Shown in pieces: positions 10,240 to 21,669 of a DNA stretch of 64,000 nt; the stretch's first letter is position 1, and the number at the start of each line of letters is the position of its first letter. The translations under genes and the position numbers were made by a program. Under the pieces are notes generated by a model. The model was not told the origin of the DNA. It made no database searches and saw nothing but the letters and a program-made list of their open reading frames with translations. The stretch comes from Trebouxia sp. TZW2008. Lineage: Eukaryota; Chlorophyta; Trebouxiophyceae; Trebouxiales; Trebouxiaceae. The stretch lies in assembly GCA_002118135.1 (NCBI GenBank), contig BDIU01000070.1:186001-250000 (forward strand), written 5' to 3'.

Positions 10240-11686
10240 AGCAGGTGAGAAGACGGTGGCAGCTTGTGGACCTGCCAGTGCACCCTTTGGGGCTGCTGAT
10301 TGCCCACCTCAATTTTCCCACTGCTCAGCTGCACGCAAGCATGTGCTGCTGAATGGCAACAACAAGAGTGACGACAACAACAGTAACAGTTGTAGTGACA
10401 ATGACTGTGAAACAGGTGACAGCTTGTGGGCCTGCCAGTGCACCCTTTGGGGCTGCTGACTGCCCACCTCAATTCCCCCACTGCTCAGCTGCATGGTGCT
10501 ACACAACCTGAACAACAATCATGACCACAACCACACACCAGTTACAATTGCAACTGTCACAACCATGACTGTGAGGATGGCGGCAGCTCGTAGGCCTGCT
10601 GATACACCTGTTTGGGCTACTGATTGCCCACCTCGATTCCGCTGCTCAGCTGCATGCAGTGATGCATCCGCTCACCCATGCATGCACCAGGGCATCATGA
10701 CTCCAGCAACTGCTGCTTCAATTCATTGCACAGAAGCCTACTTTGTGTGCGCATGTATATATCGGTTCGATCACCTTGATGGGAGGGGCAGTTGCTGCAG
10801 TGTGTTGGCGCTGTTGTGTGGCTTTCCTGCGCAGGGCTGAGCCCCAGTCCCCCTGGCTGCTGCGGCAAGTGAAGCCCCCTTGCAGGTCCCCACACCGCCA
10901 CCCTGCCCCCTCCTCCTCCTGTGCCTCTATCTCCCTGTACTACATGTGATGGCTGCATGAGTGTGCCTAACTGTAAAGTGGTAGCTTCAGTCTCGTTCAC
11001 CCTATGGCATATGATTCTGCTAGAATTGCGGCAAGTGAACCCCCCTTGCAGGTCCCCACACCGCCGCCCTCACCCATCCTCCCCCCTGCGCCTCTATCTC
11101 CCTACACCACATGCTCCCAGCCTTCAGTCAGTACATCAGTGAATTGCCTAAGCATCTTTTCTGTCAAGTGAAAGACTATGCTATCAATTGCAATGGTCAG
11201 AGGCTCTGTGAAACTCCCCTGCAGGTCCCCACACCGTAAACCTGCCCCCTCCTTCCCCTGCGCCTCTGTCTCTCTGCGCCACATGCCACAATGACCTACA
11301 TCTACGCTGCAGACGCTGCTGAGGCTAAAGTATCACTTGACCTCCACTGCTTCATCTTCTGCAACAAACTTCAGGTTTGGAAATTGCCTTTGGAATCCCC
11401 TTCTGAAGTGGTTTGGAATTGCACTGCAAGTCGCGCTGGTGTCGCACTGCAGATACTGCCTTGCCCTGTCACGGGGCATACCATGGGCTGCACCACAGCA
11501 AAAGGAAAGTCAAGGTAGAAGCTCATACCGTCAGGTCAAGCGCAATCATGGGAGCCTACATGGGCTGGAAGTTCAGGACAGGAAAGAAGCTGTACGCCAC
11601 GACGTGCAATCGAGAGGAGGACCTTCCAATCTCATGGCGCCTGTCACAGATACTTGGCAAGCAGCATCGTCGTTGTTGCAGGCAAG

Positions 11687-11730
<44 letters not shown>

Positions 11731-14700
11731 CAAGTCAATGAGCACCTGCAAGCAGCATCAGCATCACAACAGATTTGGATTGTTGCCTGAGGACAGCATC
11801 TGGCACAGTTTGCCAGCGGCGGCAAGCATCACAACTCTGCAGGTCAGCATGCCCTTGCCACTGCACCTCGCTGTCACACCGCTGGTAAGCAAGAAAGCTT
11901 GCATTTTGGGTGCAAGTTGCATTGACAGTGCAGCAGTTTGTGGTTTCTTGCCTGAGGACAGCATCCGGCACAGTTCGCCAGCGGCCGCAAGCATCACACT
12001 GAATCCAGCTCTGCAGGTCAGCATGCCCCTGCCACTGTATCTTGTTGTCATGTTGCTTGTAATAAGCAAGCTTGCATTCTGGGTGCAAGCTGCATTGACA
12101 AAGCAGCGTGTCGTCGTTGCTTGCCTGAGGACAGCATCTGGCACAGTTCGCCAGCGGCCACAGGCATCACACTGAATCCAGCTCTGCAGGTCAATATGCC
12201 CCTGCCACTGCACCTCACCCCCGCACTGCTCACAAGTGCCCTTGCATTCTGCCCTGCCCTTGCCCAGATTCACCCAGTTCTGGCAGGCTTTACACTCTTC
12301 CCAGTGGTCCCTGTCAGAACATGCCAAGCATTGCACAAATGGCTAAGCATCTCATTGTCAGCGTGCCCCTGCCACTGCACCTCACCCCTGCGCAGCTCAC
12401 AAGTGCCCTTGCATTCTGCCCTGCCCTTGCCCAGGTTCACCCAGTTCTGGCAGGCTTTACACTCCTCCCAATGGTCCCTGTCCGTGCAAACTTAAGATCA
12501 CATGCATCTCATCGCATCTCAGTGTCAAGCATCACACACAGATTGAAAGCACCTGAGTGAGACGCCAAGACTTCCTAGCTTTGATACTACAGCAGACCTG
12601 GTTCTGACATAGCAGAGAATTTTGGGACTTGAGCACTGTGGGCGCAATCACAAGACAGAAGCTTGCATCTGATGGTGTGAAAATGGTAAGTCTCTTGTGT
12701 GCTTCTGTCTTTCTGTACCTGTCCTCGCAATCTGTCTCCTGTGTGAGTGTCTTGGCCTTACGCTTAAGGCCCTTGCGCTTGGGCGACTCTGCCTCTACCT
12801 CATTTTGTTCCTCTTCTTCGTCCTGCAAGTTTGCGTTTTGAACTGACAACATGCATGTTGAACTTGCATTATATCTCAATGCATGACACCAACCTCAGAT
12901 TGCATCAGTGTGATACTGTACTCAGTGCATAGCACCGATGACATCGCACGCTGCACATTGCATATTGCATATCGCACATTGCACATTGCACATTGCAAAA
13001 TGGTGGTGCTGCAACGAGTTTGTATTGCTATCAACAATGTCATATAGTAGAGTGACTAGATGCTGTTCAGCACAGACCGCAGGAAGGACGCGGCTCAAAA
13101 TCGCTGTGCCTGGCTACACTTAGCAGCAGGTGATGGCAACTGATGCAATGTCTCTGTATTGCATGGACCACATCATGTTTATGACAAGATGACCAGATGC
13201 TGTCACGCCAACGACGATCTTGTGACTGCATACTGGCCTCAACAATCTCACAAGCAAATGCTCAGAATGCAGCTCGGGATGCCTTGCCTGGCTACTCGTG
13301 GCAGCAACTGTGAGGGGCAGGGCAGGTCGGTGCAGGGCTGCTGACAACCCCAAGCTGCGCTGCTGTGCACGCTGAGCCCTGCTGGCCAGCATAATTTGCT
13401 TTGCCTGCATTGACAAACACAGCTGTGCATTGTGCAGTGAACAATGTGTCGCCTCAAAAGACCTCAAGGAAGCCCAGGATAATTGCACACTTGGCCTGCA
13501 TTGACAAGCACAGCTGATTATTGTGCCAAAACAGCCTCGAACTTCTCCAATATTTCCTTCAGCAGGTTCTACCAAGAAGGGCAACATTTCCTTCAGCAGG
13601 CTCTACCACATGGGCAATATTTCCTTCAGCAGGCTGTACCAAATGCAAGTTGACAATACACTACAGCACTCAAAGTTCCCGGGCGATCACTCAGCCGAGT
13701 ACTAGTTGAGCTCAACCCAGCTTGACTTCCCTGGTCGGACGAGAAGGGGTGTGGTCTGGATGATATGGTCGTAGCGTGCCCGTCAAGCCAAATCGCATTG
13801 ATATAACAACTTCTGCTTAGATTGCCCATTTGTGCACCACTCAGCGATGGCTTGCAGCAGACTGAGACCAAGTGGGTGGTCCTGAGCTGTAAACACACTT
13901 GTCTGAAAGCTGATGTTGAATTGAGTGCCCATTGAGGTGCAGGCATGGCATCACTGTGTGAACTTGGCTGAGCTTTAGAGTGAGATTGAGCATACAGTGA
14001 GGCACGGGCAAGACACGACTGTGTGACCTTGATTGAATGCTGGTTCAAGGTTGAGCGCGCAGTGAGGCATGGGCACGACATGACTGTGTGGACTTGGCTG
14101 AATGCTGGTCTGGAGTTGAGCACGCAGTGAGGCACAGGCATGGTATCACTGTGTAGACTTGGCTGAACGCGGGTCTGGAGTTGAGCATGCGGTGAGGCAT
14201 GGGCAAGACGTGACTGTGTGGACTTGGCTCAATGCTGGTCTGAAGTTGAGCACGCAGTGAGGTGCAGGCATGATATGACTGTGTGGACTTAGTGGACTTA
14301 GATGAATCCTGGTCTGAAGCTGAACACACATTGACGTGCAGGCATGACACAACTGTGAGGTGTGCAGGTAAGATGCACAGTTGCCGCTCTCAATTGCAGC
14401 GCTGCAGCATTAAGGTGCTTGACAAACTAGCTGCCCGCCTAGCCAGCTCGCGATGATACCATGTGACACTTCCTGGCGTTTGCAATGCATCTCTTTGAGT
14501 CATACTCTGAAACGTCTTGTCTCGCGTATTACATATGTCAGATTGAGTGTTAACCTATGGTAATTTACTGCTTCTTTGAGGTCAAGGCATGTGCAAGGAT
14601 GTTCAATGTTTATCTCAGGTGCAGTTTCACATGCACCTGAACACACCTGCAGCTGTTTTTGAAGGCTTTCTTTCTGGTCATTGGCTTTTGACTGCTGCTG

Positions 14701-15429
14701 CAACCTTCTCTGCTCTGCTTTCCAGTCATCTGGTACTTGACAAGTAGCTCCTCTGAACAGCATGCAGCATGCCCATTGAGCGTCAGCATCTGTCTGCACG
14801 CAAGCAGAACGATCATACATCTGCACAATTGCACTATCAAAACAAAATTGGCCGCACTTTGGAAAGCCGCGTACAACTGCACATATCTGGCAGGTGATGT
14901 TGAGGACGTGCATATGGTCTAGCAGTATAGGTTTTGCTGCCTGTTTGTCCATGTTGAATCAGCATTCTTGTGCGTGACAGAAAGAAGCATTCAGTACAGC
15001 AAGCAATGTGGACCAAGTAAACGGGCATTGAAATCCTAACCTGACAAGGCTCAACAGCAGTGTACCTGAATTTGCTTGAACTGGGCACTGCTCAGCTGCC
15101 GCCACTTATTGCAGTCATCACATTGCACCCAGGAGACGGATGCCAGCTCGGGAGCAGATTGTGATTTGGAGCCTGATTTCAGGTCACCAGGCAAGCTGTC
15201 TCCATGCAGGCAGTCTGCAACTACAGCTGCTGCCTCTGATGCCTCGACCGACTCAAGCATAACTTGAACTTGTTCTTTGGATCCAGATCTGCAAGAACAT
15301 TTCAGAGTCTTGGCCTTTCGAGCCACTTGCGCATTTTCGGCAAGATCAGTCGGTGATGAACGCCCACCTGAGGCTGTCGCTTGGATCGGTCTGACAGGCG
15401 AGGTACCGTCATCAACGGCTTGAACTTCT
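10240..15429 (-). CDS. CW-type zinc-finger protein with two split CW domains
   Basis: Exons joined by phase are about 15429-15066, 14793-14647, 12822-12719, 12310-12125 and 10934-10775, then probably 10328-10240. CW domain 1 is split: WVQCDDCNKWRQL ends exon 1, and QWACCMLFRGATC begins exon 2. Exon 3 is acidic then basic (DEEEEQ, SPKRKGLKRKAK), a likely nuclear localisation signal. Exon 4 has a CW-like HWEECKACQNWV and then the first half of CW domain 2 (WIQCDACGRWRTVPDAVLR). Exon 5 supplies the second half (GAGWRCGDLQGGFTC). CW modules bind histone H3 methylated at lysine 4, so a nuclear chromatin role is likely. The intron after exon 4 uses a GC donor (CAG|GCAAGC) and carries decayed copies of both flanking exons. 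No start codon lies in exon 1, so a 5' exon is missing; the 3' end is also open. Confidence 0.75.
10425..10665 (-). pseudogene. two decayed copies of the exon at 10240-10328
   Basis: On the minus strand, 10328-10240 encodes LSSGKIEVGNQQPQRVHWQV and runs on through HKLPPSSHLLEYIPGRDQLW after acceptor GTGCAG. Two upstream copies begin at about 10500 (LSSGGIEVGSQQPQRVHWQA) and 10660 (LSSGIEVGNQ followed by a stop). Spacing is about 160-170 bases. Each copy keeps the preceding GCAG acceptor. The copy nearest the next exon looks intact and the outer ones decayed. Confidence 0.6.
10946..11285 (-). pseudogene. two decayed copies of CW exon 5
   Basis: The second half of CW domain 2 (exon 10934-10775) is echoed at about 11040-11110 and 11215-11285, at a period of about 170 bases. 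The farthest copy reads AQGKEGAGLRCGDLQGSF: the CW tryptophan is replaced by leucine, and the cysteine after F is lost. The middle copy is frameshifted. Both lie inside the intron between the two CW half-exons. Confidence 0.65.
11681..11732 (+). repeat. (GGCA)n microsatellite
   Basis: About 12 tandem copies of GGCA within the CW-domain-2 intron, between the two sets of exon echoes. Confidence 0.95.
11780..12060 (-). pseudogene. two decayed copies of CW exon 4 (3' half)
   Basis: Downstream (minus-strand sense) of exon 12310-12125 the stretch encoding LQSWIQCDACGRWRTVPDAV recurs at about 12030-11948 and 11850-11786, period about 172 bases. The first copy is frameshifted and the second reads SCDACRRWQTVPDAVLR without the leading tryptophan. 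Both keep the GATGCTGTCCTCAGGCAA donor-region sequence. A further echo of the exon's 5' part (WEECKACQNWVNLGKG) sits upstream at about 12480-12370. Confidence 0.7.
13920..14355 (-). repeat. ~63-base minisatellite in a CW-gene intron
   Basis: About seven imperfect tandem units of 60-66 bases, each with GAGGCA(T/C)GGGCA...GACTGTGTG, GACTTGGCTGAATGCTGGTC and TTGAGCACGCAGT. It lies in the long intron between 14646 and 12823. I found no matching exon sequence, so unlike the other arrays it is not clearly an exon echo. Confidence 0.75.
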
Positions 15430-15969
15430 TGCTTTCATGCGACTGTGTTTACAACAAGGCAACCGACGATGGCCTTGCAAGCGCGTGGCCAACGGTCAAC
15501 TTGCGGCATGCCTAGCCACTGCGAGTCCCCGCTTCTGTGCTGGTGCCAGACCGAGCCCAGTCCGTGCAAAATACGCAACCAAATGGTCTCGACGTACGGT
15601 ATGCAAACTGCGAACACAAGCCCGTCGAACCGATCTGCCAGCTCAAACAGCAGCTGCAGAGCCAACTTCGGTATGTGTAGCGTTGACTCCTTGTGCGACA
15701 TGAACAAGCTGCACGAGCGGCAGTCAGACTGCAAGACTCACTTCTTATTTTGGACATGAGTTAAATTTGATCGCGTTCAGCTTGCGCGCAAGACATACGT
15801 TGCTGCATGTTTGTCCTCAGTTTCGTACATGCAAGTCAACTTGTATAGAGCGCCTGCTCGACTCTGCCTGCATTCCTGTCGTCCGAATACACAATATTTT
15901 GGTGTATGTCGCCTTTCTGCTGCTAACAGACGTCGCTCCTCAAGCCTGAGTCGCGGGAGTCGTGGTGTC

Positions 15970-18900
15970 ATGGCTGCACACGTCCAGTCAGAGTTGCAAG
16001 CAGGACCGCGACAAATGCTGCAGCTGGAGGACTACTCTCTCCCAACTTGGGCCGAAGCCCTCTCTGATCACGTATGCAGTTCACCGCCGCATCATTGACA
16101 GCTAGCTTGCTGATTCCCATGACAGAACAGTCTGTTCCTTCAGGCACCAAAGAAGCGGTATGCTTTAGGGATCTTCCCCACACCAGTGCATCGATGGCAT
16201 CCCCCTGGTTTGCCAGATGGTGTTGAGATGTACATCAAGAGAGATGATTTGAGCGGCATGCAACTGAGTGGCAACAAAGTGGGTTTGGGCTATGATGTCG
16301 CCTAGGCTGTTCAGCAGTGCCATAATTTGCATAAGAGCAACGTCAAACTGTAATATCTTGCAGGTGCGCAAATTGGAATTCCTGCTTGCAGAGGCTGTTG
16401 CACAAGGGCATGACTGTGTGATAACAATTGGAGGCATCCAGTCCAATCACTGTAGGGCTACAGCTGTTGCAGCAAGGTGAGCACGCACGCAGCCGCTGCG
16501 CATACTGTGACCGCTTGTGTAAGTGACACAGTTGATCAGGACCCATGCATGTTGGTATCTTCTAGCGCCAAGCAGCAACGGGTTGTAAGCTTACAGCAAA
16601 TGCATGCATGCAACTCTGTGCACAGCATGCTTGAGCAATGCCTGTTTCTGCAATGTCTTCTGGTAGTTGGCCAAGCCTGATGTGACACACAAAGGCAACT
16701 GCGCGGCCTGCACAGTGCATGCTGCAAGCTTCAATTGTGACAAACACATGCCAACTTTCAGTCGACGCCAGGTTGTGTAGCTGATGTGGGGATTAAGCCA
16801 GTTGAATAAGGGTGCACACGATTTACATGATTGTACAGTGAACTCTCTTTGTAACGACTGCTTGTTTACCAAGACATTTGTCCTTACATCAAATTGTCGT
16901 TACATCATTTTGTCCTTACTCAGAGGGACCACTGCAGTCAGATTGCATTGATCGGTTATCAAAGGCATTGTCCTTACATTCGAGATTGTCCTTACAAAAA
17001 GAAGTTTACTGTACAGCTCACAGATGGTGGCAAAACAGACAAACTCTGGCATTGATATGCAAGGTACCTTGGACTGAACAGTCATCTGACTCTGAGGACC
17101 TCACATGAGCTGGCTGACTCTTGCTGTGATGTGCAAGGTACCTTAAGACTTGACAGTCACCTGATTCTGAGGACCTCACGCAAGCTGACTGACTCAGATC
17201 CTGGGCTGATAGGCAGCCTGGTCTTGACAGTCACCATTTGAGGACTGACAGGCTCTTGCTGTGTTGTGCAAGGTATCTTGAACTTGACAGTCACCTGATT
17301 TTGAGGACGTCACGTGAGCTGGCTGACTCAGATCCTGGGCTAACAGGCAACCTGTTGTTGGCACGCATGGTATGCTCAGCTGCTCACAACTTTGATCATC
17401 AAGCCGCATGCGTGTGGCGTCCCATCCTGCCTGTCAAGCCGACCGTCGTGAAAGCGGGCTGCATTTGTGCCGTGTCAAACGGCAAAGAACATATGTCGGT
17501 CATCCACCATTTGAGGAGGAACCTGCAGGATATGCAATAGTGACTGATCATCAGGCAAGGTGCATGCACAGCTCCCTGAGGTGCTGGGGTCATTTCACAC
17601 AGGACATTAGCAATTTTGTATGTGTAGGTTGGTGCGCACATTCACACAGTGACTAAGGAGGAGTACACCAAGGTGGGCTCTGAAGCACTGTTGCAGCAAC
17701 TGACAGATGAGCTTCGCAAGCAAGGCAAGAAGCCCTACCCCATCCCTGTGGGGGGGTCCAACTCCCTCGGGTGCTGGGGCTACCTGGAGGCAGTCAGGGA
17801 GATCCAGCAGCAGACCAGCAATTTAGGCATCACTGACATTACTCTGGTCAGTCTCTGGTGGTGCTGATTTGTTGTCCAGTCTCTAATGGGTTTTGTGGGT
17901 GAGCCTTTAGTGTGGGGGGTCCAAAGCCCTGGGGTTTTGGGAGTGTCTGGTAGGCAGTTGATCAGATCCAGCAGCAGACCAGCAATTTATGGTGGTGCTG
18001 ATTTGTTGTCCAGTCTCTAATGGGTTTTGTGGGTGAGCCTTTAATGTGGGGGGGTCAAAGCCCTGGGGTTTTGGGGGTGTCTGGCAGGCAGTCAATCAGA
18101 TCCAGCAGCAGAGAAGCAACTCGGGCATTACTGACATTGCCCTGGGTGGTTTCTGATGCTACTGCTTTGCCATTCACCTTCTTACTGAGGTGCCTTGTTT
18201 TTGTCAATTTGTAGTGTCTCTGCCTTGAGGAGTACCATGTACTAGCACAGCCTTTTCAGGAAGGATTCATTTTTCACATCAGGCATGTGGGAGTGGAGGC
18301 ACAGCAGCTGGCATGGCCCTGGGAATCCGGCTGAGCGGGTTGGGGTGCCGCCTGCATGCCATGGGGGTGTGTGATGACCCCCAATACTTCTATGACTACA
18401 TTGACGGCCTGCTGAAGGGCATGGGAGCAACCCAAGACACCACAGGTGTGAGTCATACAGCAATATCTGTTGATGTGAGTGCATTGATGACCAAGAAAAG
18501 TGCCCCAACACCAAACTGTCTCTACTGCAAGATACCATGGCTTGCAGAAACCATGGCAGTCAGAATGCAATGAATGGTCGGCGATTGCCGCGTCCTGAGA
18601 TCAACAATGTCCTGATGCGAAGTGTCCTCATGATTAAAGTCACTGCATGTGGTGATGCCTTGGTGAGCTAAAGTCCTGGATTTGATATTTAGTATAAGCA
18701 TGTTGCCAGGTGTGCATGGCATGGTTGCACCATCTTTCACATGTTTTGCTTGAGATTTCGATCTGATGCAAAGTGCCATTGGACCACATTGTGGGCGGCG
18801 TCAAGACTGTTTGACAGCATGAAAGGCTTTTTTGACACGATGAGAGCTGGATCACTTCTCTGAATTGCACAGGAAGCTCTGTGGTGATGCACGAATGCCT

Positions 18901-20720
18901 GTAACGCTTAGCCTTGCCAAAAGGGTCCTATGTAGATGTCAGAATACTCATTCTTTTCGTTCATCAGTTGTGACAGTGCCCAGAATTTGCAGAAAATGAG
19001 AGGCAGGAAATGGTTTGGAGTGATGCATGAATGCCCGTGTTTTGTAGGGGCAGAGACCCAGAAAATACTTTGTGTTTATGCATGATCGCGCATAATTCGT
19101 AGGGGTAGAGACACAGGAAATGCGTTGTGGTGACGCATGAATCCCCGCAATTCGAAGAGGCACAGACACAGGAAATGCTTTGTCGTGTTGCATGAGTGCG
19201 CATGAATTGTAGGCATCAGGACACAGGAAGTGCTTTGTGGTGATGCATGAATCACCGTGATTTGAAGGGATAGAGACACAGGAAATACTTTGTGATGATG
19301 CTTGAGCGCCCGTGATTCAAAGAGGCACAGACACAGGAAATGCTTTGTGGTGATGCATGAATCACCGTGATTCGAAGGGATAGCGACACAGGAAATGCTT
19401 TGTGATGATGCTTGAGCGCCCGTGATTCAAAGGGGGAGACACACAGGAAGTGCTTTGTGGTGACGCATGAATCCCCGTGGTTCGAAGGGGCACAGACACA
19501 GGACATGCTTTGTGGTGATGCATGAATGCCCATGATTTGTAGGGGTAGAGACACAGGAAATGGTGAGAATGGTGCAAGCCAAGGGCATTGGATATGCAAT
19601 GAGCAAGCAGCAGGAACTGGAGACCATGCAACGAGTGGCTCACTCTACAGGTGAAACGCAATATCACTGATCAATGCTTGTCATGACTTGCATGTAGCAA
19701 CATCCTGTTGTCTACAGGTCAACAGCAATATCAGTGATTGATGCTGGTCATAGCTTGCATGTGTCAACATCCTGTTACAAATCAGCATGTGCTGCTGGTG
19801 GCCATCACTTGTGTTGTACAGTGATTTCTCTTTGTAATAACTGATATGATTCCCGAGAAAATTGTTCTCATCTTGAATTGACCTTACTGAGAGGTGCCAC
19901 TGCAGTTAGAATGCGGTTATGGTTACTGATTGCTTTGTTCTTACATCAAGATTGTCCTTACATTGAATATACTTGCAAGGAGAAGTTACTGTACTCTCTG
20001 GACAGCTAGCCATGCTTGTGCAAAAAGGCAAGGTCAAAGTGCAAAGCACTGTGATTGAGGGCACAGTGCTTCTGGGTGTTCACTGGACATGGTTGAGAAT
20101 TTGTGGCTTGGAAATGCTGACGCGTCACGTCAGTTGTAGTCTGTCTGCTCTGGCATGCAAGCCTACGGGCATCAAAGTGTGTGCTTTGGGATGCTAATGC
20201 GTCACTCAGTTGCAAGCTGCCTACTTTGGCATGCAAGCATATGGGCATCAATGTTTGTGCTTTGGAATGCTGACGGGTTCCTCAATTGCAAGCTGCCTAC
20301 TTTGTCATGCAAGCATATGGGCATCACGATTTGCGCGTTGGAATACTGACGCGTCACTCGATGGTAAGTTGCCTACTTTGACGAGCAAGCACATCAAAGT
20401 TTGTGGACCAAACTCATCAGAGAGAGTTGATTGCTCCAGTACTCACCTAAATGGGCCTGCTGAGCCTGTCTACCACGCATTCTGAATGCATTGAGATGAA
20501 CAAAGCTTGTGTTGCAGGTGTGATACTGGATCCAGTCTATTCCGGTAAAGCGTACCATACGCTGTTAGAGGAGATCAAGCAACAGCCCGAGCAATGGGCT
20601 GGCCGAAAGATTTTGTTCTTGCACACGGGTGGCTTATTCGGAATGTATGACAAAGTCAGCCAGCTGCAACCCATATTGGAGAAGCTTGACAAAGCTGACA
20701 GAATGCGTGTGTCCCTGTGA
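15970..20720 (+). CDS. D-cysteine desulfhydrase / ACC-deaminase-like PLP enzyme
   Basis: It degrades D-cysteine to pyruvate, H2S and ammonia using pyridoxal phosphate. Eight exons join in phase: 15970-16071, 16144-16278, 16364-16476, 17273-17369, 17628-17846, 18283-18447, 19557-19650 and 20518-20720 (375 residues; plant enzymes are about 400). Diagnostic sequence includes [28 protein letters not shown] with the PLP lysine as K79 (last codon of exon 2), [51 protein letters not shown] (phosphate-binding loop) and [10 protein letters not shown]. The start at 15970 is conservative. A transit-peptide-like frame at 15437-15670 with a strong donor (TCG|GTATGT) may be an upstream exon, though its phase does not fit my best acceptor. 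It diverges from the CW gene. Introns 3-7 hold exon echoes and two MITEs. Confidence 0.9.
16836..17011 (+). mobile_element. pogo/Tc1-mariner-like MITE, copy 1
   Basis: A 176-base element flanked by TA on both sides. It begins CAGTGAACTCTCTTTGTAAC and ends TTACAAAAAGAAGTTTACTG, giving near-perfect terminal inverted repeats of about 20 bases. TA target duplication and a CAGT terminus are typical of pogo/Tc1-mariner elements. It has no coding capacity. It lies in intron 3 of the D-cysteine desulfhydrase gene. Confidence 0.8.
17060..17262 (+). pseudogene. two decayed echoes of desulfhydrase exon 4
   Basis: Upstream of exon 17273-17369, two copies begin at about 17061 and 17135. Each carries TGCAAGGTACCTT, a version of TTGACAGTCACCTGATT and TGAGGACCTCAC. 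The second continues through GACTCAGATCCTGGGCT. Small indels break the frame in both. The acceptor context TGTGCAAG is preserved. Confidence 0.75.
17890..18160 (+). pseudogene. two decayed echoes of desulfhydrase exon 5
   Basis: The intron after exon 17628-17846 contains two tandem copies (about 17900-18000 and 18030-18165) of the exon's 3' half plus its donor. They share GGGGGTC, CCTGGGGTTTTGG, AGATCCAGCAGCAG and CATTACTGACATT. The first echo also repeats the intron start TGGTGGTGCTGATTTGTTGT exactly. Period is about 130-140 bases. Confidence 0.75.
18960..19556 (+). repeat. minisatellite built from the exon 7 splice acceptor
   Basis: About ten units of 55-60 bases carry GTAGGGGTAGAGACACAGGA then AATG(C)TTTGTGGTGATGCATGA. 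The last unit ends exactly at the real acceptor of exon 7 (ACACAG|GAAATGGTGAGAATG at 19556/19557). Every unit therefore reproduces the last ~15 intron bases and first ~6 exon bases, giving many decoy acceptors in a row. Confidence 0.8.
19819..19991 (+). mobile_element. pogo/Tc1-mariner-like MITE, copy 2
   Basis: A 173-base relative of the element at 16836-17011, TA-flanked, starting CAGTGATTTCTCTTTGTAA and ending AGAAGTTACTG. It is more diverged. It lies in intron 7 of the desulfhydrase gene. Confidence 0.7.
20085..20410 (+). repeat. ~80-base tandem array in an intron
   Basis: Four imperfect units share GGAATGCTGACGCGTCACTC, TTGCAAGCTGCCTACTTTG and GCATGCAAGCATATGGGCATC. The array sits just upstream of the last desulfhydrase exon, but I see no exon sequence in it. 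Confidence 0.75.
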
Positions 20721-21669
20721 GGTGACACAAGGTTACACCAGCCAGAAAGTATACTATCTCTCTTTTTCTGATGGTCAGAGAGAAAGAGAGCAAGTTTACG
20801 CGCTTTGGCCAGCCAACAAGGCTGATCGCATGTGCCACATAGTGGCAATGACTACATGTCCATGAGGTTTAGGCTGTCTATGAAATCGTAAAACACCCTC
20901 AAATAATCATGTCGTGCAAGCAAAACCGGCATGTTCTGACCGCAGCCTTCAACAAATTAGCATTTTTTTTGCATCACTGACCATTGACAATAGGGTATTT
21001 TCCAGTACATTTCAGGGGTTTGTCATGATTAGTCATCAAGCAAAGTGAGTCAGTGTGTATGCATACCCTCACATTATCCTGCCAAATCAAATGCCAGGTT
21101 TTAGGAATTTGAAAACAGCCAGGCATCTGTCAACCAAAGCCCTACAGCAGCTGCGATTATACCTCTTATTTCTTTATCTTTTGGGTGAAACGAAAGGGAG
21201 GCGACCACGAATATTCATTAATGGGCGCAGCCTGCAGGCTGCCAATCGTTGTAGGCATGGAGAGCATGTGAGTTATGCTTCTGGTTGCGCCAACCGGGCC
21301 AAAGTTATCAATCAAGAATGACATTATAACCATTGGACTGATGAATTGGAATTGTGACCCAGAAACATACGTTTTGTGTTCTTCAGCATACTGCAGGTCT
21401 TGCATGGCCTTCAAATGAAGTCTAAAAATGCTGCTGTGCAAGCATGTTCTGATGGCTGCACACTATTGGGGAAGTCACACTTGACAGTATGCCGGTGTCC
21501 ACATTTATGCCAGCTGCGGGCTCACAGGAATATACCATGGTTGGCCAACTGCAGCTTTCTTGGACTGGTTTCTCGTGGACTGCACAGCGTCACTATCTTA
21601 TAGGTGGAGCTGAAATGCAGTATCTTTCGGGGCTGACATACGGTGACGCTCAGATCGCGCTTCGCTGCA
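20721..21669. other. intergenic, no gene recognised
   Basis: This separates the desulfhydrase stop from the SMYD-like start. Short open frames (for example near 21055 and 21166) lack family similarity and splice support. The last ~200 bases should hold the promoter and 5' UTR of the next gene. Confidence 0.5.

Noticed and set aside
15435..15734. Minus-strand 99-residue frame as first exon of the CW gene
   Set aside because: It does not join in phase to the CW exon and overlaps a transit-peptide-like plus-strand frame; neither could be settled.
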